Shown here: one piece after another, positions 58,356 through 64,000 of the stretch
Position numbering within the stretch: position 1 is the stretch's first letter
How the letters are laid out: each line of letters opens with the position of its first letter
Assembly: GCA_000403415.2 (NCBI GenBank)
Contig: KE159692.1
Coordinates: 469,947-533,946 of the forward strand
DNA length: 64,000 nt
Direction of reading: 5' to 3'
Source of the DNA: Firmicutes bacterium M10-2
GTDB taxonomy: Bacteria; Bacillota_I; Bacilli_A; Erysipelotrichales; Erysipelotrichaceae
Program-made: the position numbers and the translations under genes
Notes under the pieces: model-generated
Told to the model about the DNA's origin: nothing
Database searches by the model: none
The model's input: only the letters and a program-made list of their open reading frames with translations

Positions 58356-59716
58356 TTATTGATACACAATTTTTTCAATCATAAAATTTGCCTGTTTGCG
58401 TCCTCTATACTCGCTGATTTGCAATTCTCCCTCAAAATCTTTGATTTTATTGACACTTTTCGAGATTTCCTCGAATGGCTGATTGAACCGCATACAACAG
58501 GCACCGTTTTGCAAGGTATACCTTCGATGTTTTGCATTTTGGAAGTCATACAAGTTTTTAATCTGCGGATCTTTCAGCAAAAAAGTCGGCATTTCAAACT
58601 GCGGTCCAAACGGTCTTAAAACGTCCAAACTCTCGATTGATGCGACATTGATCTCGCTCGGATCGATTTCCACTTCCGCTTTTTCTCCTTCTTCTTCCCA
58701 TATGTAGGATTTTCCCCGCTGGTTCACGAATCGTTCAAACGCACCGTAATCGGCAAGATCAACCGAAAAACCGGCCGCCTGTTTATGTCCTCCTACCGCT
58801 GAAAAAGACGGGAAAGCGGATAAGAATTCCATACAATCAAAGCCTTTCGGAGCTCTCATGCTCATTTTATACCCATCAACGTTTTTCGCAGCGACAATCG
58901 TCGGCTTGTTGGTACGATCAAGCAATTGCCCGGCCACCAGTCCGATAATTCCTTCATGGAATCCCGGTGCCATGATCAAATTGATTGGCTGAGTGGCATC
59001 CACCATCCGAAGAGCCTGTTCGCTCATTTGATTGGATATTGTTTTTCTTCGATCGTTGATCTGCTCGATCTGGGCATTCAGTTTCTGAATCTCGTTTTGG
59101 TCGGTCGAAAGCATATAGCGTACCACGTTATTGGCATTTGCCATATTCGACAAGCGCCCGATCGCGTTGATCTTAGGAACGACTTGAAATGCCACGGTCG
59201 TTTCGGTAATGTGCTGATCTTTAATAAACTTGCAAATATGAATTTCCTTTTGTTCGTTAAGCAGCTTCAAACCATGCTGAATGATCCTTCTTGTTTGTAA
59301 AACAACCGGCATCACATCAGCAATCGAAGCAATTGAAGCCATCATAAGTTGATAATTGCTATCCATGCCTAATACGCGCATGCATTCATAGGCAATCCCG
59401 GCTCCGCAAAGAGTGGAAAACTGTTCTTCAAGCAAACTCGGATGAATCAGGATATCGCATTCCACTTCTTCTTCAATCGTGTGATGATCCGTAACGATTG
59501 TAATCATTCCAAGAGTTCTTGCGAGTTCCAAAGCTTCTTTGGCTTTGACTCCGTTATCTACAGTAACAATTGCTTTGTATCCTCTATCATGTGCTAACTG
59601 CACGATATGCGGATGAAGTCCGTATCCTTCCTTAATACGATCCGGAATATAAAAACCGACTTCGAGTCCATATTTTCTTAATCCATCCACCATGATGGAT
59701 GTGGCCATGATTCCAT
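58356..59716 (-). CDS. recJ: RecJ single-strand exonuclease, 3' exon (bulk of protein)
   Basis: 5'-3' single-stranded DNA exonuclease of recombination and repair. This exon supplies 453 codons plus two bases: ATSIMVDGLRKYGLEVGFYI, VDNGVKAKEALEL, catalytic DHH in ITIVTDHHTIEEE, and the DHHA1 motif VGGHKQAAGFSVDL, then an OB-type end. Taken alone the frame would begin at an ATG (59708) inside the gene, with no ribosome site and lacking motif I. Joined to 60385-60580 it gives a 518-aa RecJ with DYDCDG complete. Confidence 0.93.
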
Positions 59717-60384
59717 ATAGCGATAGGTAATCCTTTGAAGTTATCTTCGGATTTTCCCCCGCTCCACACCGTGCATGCGACTTTCACCGCACACGGCGTT
59801 CCATCGATAAAAACCGACACATAAAAACGCGAACTTCCCTTATGTATGATTTTTATCGACTGATGTCCGTCCCTCTTCAAGATTTTCGTCTTGCCTCATC
59901 GGTACCATGACATCGCTTTCACCAGATCAAATGGATTTATAGGAATAACCTCTTATGTCCAACCGCTTCAACGTAGGCAAATCCTCAGCGTATCTGGCTT
60001 CCCACGTTCCGTTTTGTCTATCCATCCATACGACCCTTAGATGCTTGCTATGGTCGCCGATACTTTAGACGCGCCGTGCACGCGCCAAGGTCTTTCATAA
60101 CTGCGATTCTTACTTGACCTCATATCAACGTTTCCGTACATTCGCAAGTTTGTCAGAGAAAATCTCATTCTCATCATAGATCGTTTTTCGGACGACCGGC
60201 CATATATTTCAATGCCGCCTTCACCGAGCTTCTTACCACGGACTTTTGCCAAATCCATCGCAAGTCGGAGTCTTATCGGGAATGTTTCAAGACGTTACTC
60301 TCTCATTCCATTCCTTGACAAAACAGTTCTCCGATCAATAAATGATCGTGTCTGGATTTTTATCGGTCCAGAAACGTGTCGCAC
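59717..60384 (-). mobile_element. ORF-less group II intron interrupting recJ (668 nt)
   Basis: Minus strand begins GTGCGACACG (the GUGYG intron start) and ends CGCTAT (AY end). Domain V is at about 59766-59799: CGCCGTGTGCGGTGAAAG, then TCGCATGCACGG, with a CGC catalytic triad and GUGAAA loop. Domain VI follows to the 3' end. Candidate EBS1 at 60099-60105 pairs with IBS1 at 60385-60391 (5 Watson-Crick pairs, 2 wobbles). Domain IV is only a hairpin (stem TCGATAAAAA / TTTTTATCGA), so no reverse transcriptase/maturase is encoded. Splicing must rely on a maturase from elsewhere. Confidence 0.9.
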
Positions 60385-60580
60385 CACAGTCGTAATCTCC
60401 GGCAACAAAAACTTTATCGCCGTTTCGTTTCATGTCCTCCATCATTTCTTTAAAAGATTCCATTTCCGGATCTTGGCTTGGAGCGTACAAATCAGGACGA
60501 TCAAGCCATTGCTGTTGTTTCGTCGGATCCGGTTCCAACGTTTCTAATATCATTTTTGCTAATGGTGTCAAACTTTTCAT
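60385..60580 (-). CDS. recJ: RecJ single-strand exonuclease, 5' exon
   Basis: 65 codons plus one base: MKSLTPLAKMILETLEPDPT at the start and VFVAGDYDC at the end; the last base is the G of the next Asp codon, completed (G-AT) by the first bases of the 3' exon. The ATG at 60580 has no ribosome site but lies 9 nt after TATAAT, so the leader is at most a few bases. Upstream, at 60600-60627, a 14-bp A-rich unit is tandemly duplicated. Confidence 0.88.
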
Positions 60581-60655
60581 ATGCCTACTATTATATCTCA
60601 AACAGAAAAAAAGAAACAGAAAAAAAGACCGCTAAGCAAGAGCTCATGATCGGCC

Positions 60656-61657
60656 TCATTTCTCTTTCATCGGAATATGAAAATGTTCATAAGCTTTTTG
60701 TGTTGCGATACGTCCTTTCGGTGTACGATTGATAAAGCCGATTTGAAGAAGGTACGGCTCATACATATCTTCAATTGTCATCGGCTCTTCGCCAATGCTT
60801 GATGATAAAGCCTCCAATCCTACAGGGCCTCCTTTGAATCGTTCGATAATTCCCAGCAAATACTTGTGATCGACTGCATCCAAACCTAGATGATCGACCC
60901 GCAGACGATCCAAAGCATCTTTGGCCACCTCCAAAGAAATTACCCCTTCATTGTACACTTGAGCAAAATCACGCACTCGTCTGAACAACCGATTGGCAAT
61001 ACGCGGAGTCCCTCTGGATCTTCTTGCTACTTCCACCATCGCGTCTTTCTCGATTTGCGTATTCATAACTCTTGATGTCCTTGCAACGATTTTCGTCAGT
61101 TCGCTTAATTTATAATACTGAAGCTGATCGACGATTCCGAATCGATCCCGCAAAGGAGCGCTGAGATCACCCGCTCTTGTTGTTGCTCCCACAAGCGTAA
61201 ATGGAGGCAAAGACAAACGAATGTTATGGACAGATCCCGTGTCTTTCCCTACCACAATATCCAGACAATAATCTTCCATAGCGGGATACAGAACTTCTTC
61301 CACTTGTTTCGGTAATCTGTGAATCTCATCAATGAATAACACATCTCCCGGTTCGAGAGTAGATAAGATTGCTGCAAGATCCCCGCTCTTTTCAATAGAT
61401 GGCCCGCTTGCTGTTTTGAGATTTCCTCCCATTTCATGAGCTAGAATATAAGCCAGAGTCGTTTTTCCAAGACCGGGAGGCCCGTAAAGCAGCACATGAT
61501 CCAATGCTTCGTTTCGCGCTTTCGCCGCATGAATGAATACTTTCAAATTTTCTTTTAATTGTTGCTGTCCGATATATTCATCTAAAGAGCTCGGCCGCAG
61601 AGTAATCTCGATCAGATCGCCGTTTTGCTCCCTTGGATCCATCGTCCTTTGTTCCAT
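60656..61657 (-). CDS. ruvB: Holliday junction branch-migration ATPase
   Basis: 333-aa AAA+ motor: Walker [20 protein letters not shown], Walker [18 protein letters not shown], sensor [20 protein letters not shown], and a C-terminal winged helix ending near [20 protein letters not shown]. Works with RuvA on four-way junctions. AAAGGAAGGATAATC precedes the ATG; it follows ruvA by 3 nt. A stem GGCCG / CGGTC plus T-tract at about 60621-60659 is its likely terminator. Confidence 0.97.
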   Translation of the reverse strand: MEQRTMDPREQNGDLIEITLRPSSLDEYIGQQQLKENLKVFIHAAKARNEALDHVLLYGPPGLGKTTLAYILAHEMGGNLKTASGPSIEKSGDLAAILSTLEPGDVLFIDEIHRLPKQVEEVLYPAMEDYCLDIVVGKDTGSVHNIRLSLPPFTLVGATTRAGDLSAPLRDRFGIVDQLQYYKLSELTKIVARTSRVMNTQIEKDAMVEVARRSRGTPRIANRLFRRVRDFAQVYNEGVISLEVAKDALDRLRVDHLGLDAVDHKYLLGIIERFKGGPVGLEALSSSIGEEPMTIEDMYEPYLLQIGFINRTPKGRIATQKAYEHFHIPMKEK

Positions 61658-61660
61658 TGA

Positions 61661-62242
61661 TTATCCTTCCTTTCTTTGGGCCAGCAGCATCAGCGCCTGA
61701 CGAAGCATTGCATCGACGCTTCCATACTCCTTTTCCTGCAATTCTTTTTTCACGCTCTGAATCGTCTTTGGATTGTATCCCAAAGCCTCGAGCGCTTCTC
61801 TTGTCTGAGTCCAAATCGGATCTGTCTGCTCTTTTTCTTCTTCTTTTAAAGCTACGAGTTTTCCTTGAAGATCAAGAACAATCTGACTTGCGCTTTTCGC
61901 ACCGATTCCCGGCAATGTTTTGAGCCATTTCACATTTCCTTCTTCGATTGCCTGCGCCATAACCTTTCCGCTTGTTTTCGAGAGCATAGTCATGGCTGTT
62001 TTCGCACCGATCCCTTTAACATTCAAGAGTTTTGTGAAGATCTCATGATCCACTTCGCTGTCAAAGCCGAATAAAATTTGCGAATCCTCGCGTATTTGAT
62101 GATAAGTGTATAAAAACAGCGATTTTCCTATTGGATATTTGTATGGATCAGCCACAAACACTTCATACCCGATTCCGTTGACATCTACGATAATCGAGGA
62201 TATGCGAATGTGCCGAACCGTCCCTTCTACGAAAGCAATCAT
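61661..62242 (-). CDS. ruvA: Holliday junction DNA-binding protein
   Basis: 193 aa. OB-fold N-terminus (MIAFVEGTVRHIRISSIIVD, VNGIGYEVFV), tandem helix-hairpin-helix motifs (LLNVKGIGAKTAMTMLS, LKTLPGIGAKSASQIVLDL) and a short C-terminal domain III that contacts RuvB (EALEALGYNPKTIQSV). AAAAGGAGATT precedes the ATG. First gene of the ruvA-ruvB pair, upstream of recJ. Confidence 0.97.
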   Translation of the reverse strand: MIAFVEGTVRHIRISSIIVDVNGIGYEVFVADPYKYPIGKSLFLYTYHQIREDSQILFGFDSEVDHEIFTKLLNVKGIGAKTAMTMLSKTSGKVMAQAIEEGNVKWLKTLPGIGAKSASQIVLDLQGKLVALKEEEKEQTDPIWTQTREALEALGYNPKTIQSVKKELQEKEYGSVDAMLRQALMLLAQRKEG

Positions 62243-62312
62243 AAAAAATCTCCTTTTATATTAAAAATTATATCAGAAATACTGAATTTTTCAAAAAAAC
62301 TATAAAAATAAA

Positions 62313-63059
62313 TTATAGATCGATATCCAACAGTACCGGACAATGGTCGCTGCCCATGATCTTGTCACAAATTTCTACATCTTTTACTTTTTCCTTTAAA
62401 GCGGGTGATACAAGCCAATAATCGATGCGCCATCCGTTTCCTGCCTCGCGGCCACGTTCTACATAAGACCACCATGTGTATTTCACCTCTTTAGGATGCA
62501 TCAAGCGATAAGTGTCGATTAATTGGTTCAACAAATTTTTTCTGAAGCCCTTTCGTTCTTCATTTGTAAAACCAGTACTTCCTGCCAAAGTCATCGGATC
62601 ATATACATCAATGTTTTCGTTTGCGACATTAAAATCCCCGCAAAGCATGACCGGTTTGTCAAGCGAGGCAATATAGGCACCAAACGCTTTATCCCACTTC
62701 ATACGATAATCCAATCGTTTTAGCCCTTCTCCTGCATTTGGCGTATAAACATCGACCACATAATATTGATCATATTCCACAGTCAGTACACGCCCTTCAT
62801 GATCATGTTCTTCCTTTCCGATTCCGTACCGAACGCTGAGCGGCTCCTCTTTGGCCATGATCAACGTCCCGCTGTACCCTTTTTTTTCGGCGCAGTTCAT
62901 ATACACGTACGGATAACCGTTTTCCATTTCGATTTGATCCGCTTGGGCTTTTGTTTCCTGTAAACATACGATGTCGGCATCCATTGCCTCAATTGCTTCG
63001 TTAAACCCCTTTTTTTTGATGGCTCTTATTCCATTGACATTCCATGTTAAAAGTTTCAT
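62313..63059 (-). CDS. Exodeoxyribonuclease III (AP endonuclease)
   Basis: 248-aa exonuclease-endonuclease-phosphatase protein of the ExoA/Xth type: NVNGIRAIKKKGF, VCLQETKAQ (metal Glu), VMLCGDFNVANENIDVYDP (Asp/Asn), NGWRIDYWLVSPAL and GSDHCPVLLDI (catalytic His). Repairs abasic sites. The ATG at 63059 follows GGAGGTAAAG; a TTG at 63071 is less likely. Confidence 0.96.
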   Translation of the reverse strand: MKLLTWNVNGIRAIKKKGFNEAIEAMDADIVCLQETKAQADQIEMENGYPYVYMNCAEKKGYSGTLIMAKEEPLSVRYGIGKEEHDHEGRVLTVEYDQYYVVDVYTPNAGEGLKRLDYRMKWDKAFGAYIASLDKPVMLCGDFNVANENIDVYDPMTLAGSTGFTNEERKGFRKNLLNQLIDTYRLMHPKEVKYTWWSYVERGREAGNGWRIDYWLVSPALKEKVKDVEICDKIMGSDHCPVLLDIDL

Positions 63060-63077
63060 CTTTACCTCCAAAAATTT

Positions 63078-63102
63078 TAAAAAAAGAGACCCGAAGATCT
63101 CT
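63078..63102 (-). terminator. Intrinsic terminator of the YfcE-like gene
   Basis: The minus-strand AGAGATC-TTCG-GGTCTCT (stable UUCG tetraloop) is followed by a T-tract, overlapping the stop codon. Confidence 0.9.
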
Positions 63103-63641
63103 CAAAACCGGAACAATCGATGCTTTTTGATCGGTTCTTCTTTTTTCGCATTCGGCCAGTCCTTTTCAAAGATAAGCTCCGCTTCGGCCTGCATTCCCTG
63201 TAAGGTCAAAATCGCATAGCTTGGTTCTTTCCCATCTCTAGGCGACCAAGTTGATCCCGGATTAATCAAAAGCACACCATGGATCCTTTTGATCATTGAG
63301 CAATGTGTATGTCCGAAACATACGATATCGCATTCGTTTTGCTGGGCCATGCGAACCAGTTCATTTTCGCGGTTCATATAGGAACAACGATGAGAATGCA
63401 CAACCATCAATCGATGCTCTCCAACCTTGATGATTTGCTGATCTTTCATATTTCCTGCCGGAAAGAAATCGTTGTTTCCTCTGGCGAAGATCCAATGATC
63501 AAACAATGCCGGATCATCTTCAAGATCTCCGCAATGTATAAATAAATCAGCATCCTTATTCCATTGTTCGATCTTATTAACTAGTTGAGAGGTTCCATGC
63601 GAATCCGACACCACCACTAGCTTGTATTTTCTTTCATCCAT
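63102..63641 (-). CDS. YfcE/MJ0936-type phosphodiesterase
   Basis: 179-aa small metallophosphoesterase: VVSDSHGTSQL (DxH), DLFIHCGDLEDD (GD), IFARGNNDF (GNxD), VVHSHRCSY and VCFGHTHCSMI (GHTH), followed by NPGSTW. Cleaves phosphodiesters in vitro; natural substrate unknown. GAGGAGG lies about 11 nt before the ATG. It overlaps the preceding gene by one base. Confidence 0.93.
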   Translation of the reverse strand: MDERKYKLVVVSDSHGTSQLVNKIEQWNKDADLFIHCGDLEDDPALFDHWIFARGNNDFFPAGNMKDQQIIKVGEHRLMVVHSHRCSYMNRENELVRMAQQNECDIVCFGHTHCSMIKRIHGVLLINPGSTWSPRDGKEPSYAILTLQGMQAEAELIFEKDWPNAKKEEPIKKHRLFRF

Positions 63642-64000
63642 TATTGGAGTTCCTCCTCGAATTTCATTTCTTCCATCACCTTGTTTTCGTCAAACATTTT
63701 CTTGGCGTTGGATCGTCCGACATAACGCACTAAATACGGCTGATAATAATGACCTGTCTGTTCTTCTTTCCCTTGCGGATAGCGAACGATAAAGCCATAA
63801 CGCCATGCATTGTTTCTGATCCAGTTGATTTTCTCCAATTCCTTTTCATCCAATTCTTCTTCTAATGCTGTATAGTCATTTTCCAAAAACGCTTTATGCT
63901 GCGCAACCAGCTCGTTCCATTTCATACCGCCTTTTAAAACCACCGTATAGCCAAGCTGCTGTTCGTCTTCTCCACCGGAAAATACGTATTGATCGACATA
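63641..64000 (-). CDS. M15B (VanY/DacB-type) peptidase homologue lacking metal ligands, partial at window edge
   Basis: The frame is open to the window edge. The C-terminal core of M15B D,D-carboxypeptidases is clear: INWIRNNAWRYGFIVRYPQG, KEEQTGHYYQPYLVRYVG. But the zinc/catalytic signatures are gone: SEHQTGLAVD-like appears as GEDEQQLGYTVVLKGG (His and Asp replaced by Gln and Val), and EPWHxRYVG appears as QPYLVRYVG (Glu to Gln, His to Leu). It is therefore predicted catalytically dead while keeping the fold, perhaps a peptidoglycan-binding regulator. The N-terminus and any membrane anchor lie outside the window. Confidence 0.82.
   Translation of the reverse strand, partial: YVDQYVFSGGEDEQQLGYTVVLKGGMKWNELVAQHKAFLENDYTALEEELDEKELEKINWIRNNAWRYGFIVRYPQGKEEQTGHYYQPYLVRYVGRSNAKKMFDENKVMEEMKFEEELQ

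Noticed and set aside
59632-60258. Small open frames inside the recJ interruption (up to 82 aa)
   Set aside because: They lie in the structured group II intron RNA and match no reverse transcriptase or maturase; the interruption has no coding capacity.
58356-60580. recJ as a simple pseudogene broken by a transposon
   Set aside because: The interruption has group II intron ends and a domain V, and precise excision restores both frame and catalytic motif, which a random insertion would not.

Overview
The window is a low-GC (about 40%) chromosomal segment of a Gram-positive bacterium of the Bacillota. Supporting this are strong AGGAGG ribosome binding sites, TTGACA/TATAAT promoters, U-tract terminators, RNase Y, an RNase J homologue, XpaC/TelA, YneF, ParE/ParC, the tmcAL-yceD-rpmF neighbourhood and a ComK-like protein. 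The gene mix (DUF4317, DUF4358/MBOAT/DHHW cluster, TrpXYZ-type transporter) fits an Erysipelotrichia-like lineage best; that placement is an inference, not a measurement.

Layout. 1-800 holds the edge of an IS607-type transposon (serine recombinase and the start of TnpB). 1000-13600 holds housekeeping and surface genes: a sirtuin, ClpB, a C39-like peptidase, a cation/proton antiporter, a small ribbon-helix-helix protein, a secreted nuclease, NagA, a YitT protein, an rRNA methyltransferase and an M23 peptidase. 13900-20640 is an envelope polysaccharide region: an O-antigen-ligase-like protein, then a five-gene O-acetylation operon (SGNH, DUF4358, MBOAT, DHHW, coiled-coil membrane protein). 21000-25000 holds TelA/XpaC, a beta-lactamase-fold protein, a small protein and tRNA-Leu. 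25000-36300 holds a TrpXYZ-like ABC transporter, DUF4317, a GNAT protein, a secreted propeller-like protein, a phosphoesterase, a monofunctional transglycosylase and a two-component system. 36300-43600 holds lgt, yneF, an EamA exporter, topoisomerase IV and plsY. 43600-45000 is a junk-rich patch with a phage antirepressor remnant and a ComK-like gene. 45000-64000 is dense information-processing DNA: RidA-like, FtsK, RNase J, MiaB, ferredoxin, RNase Y, L32/YceD, TmcAL, RelA/SpoT, Apt, RecJ, RuvAB, exonuclease III, YfcE and a degenerate M15 peptidase.

Two mobile-DNA phenomena stand out. First, a 191-bp (one copy 189-bp) element without coding capacity occurs five times, with matching termini (CAGAGTGTTGACAAA / CAGGCTGTTGACAAA). 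Every copy is flanked by a perfect 20-29 bp direct repeat, and in every case that repeat is one complete intrinsic-terminator stem-loop. The element therefore appears to target terminator hairpins and to duplicate the whole hairpin on insertion. Second, recJ is split by a 668-nt ORF-less group II intron inserted inside the codon for the second Asp of the DYDCDG catalytic motif; joining the predicted exons restores the frame and the motif exactly.

Also notable are several genes whose ATG sits 6-7 nt after a -10 box with no Shine-Dalgarno sequence (probable leaderless mRNAs), an M15 peptidase relative that has lost its metal ligands, and an RNase J homologue with a damaged metal site.
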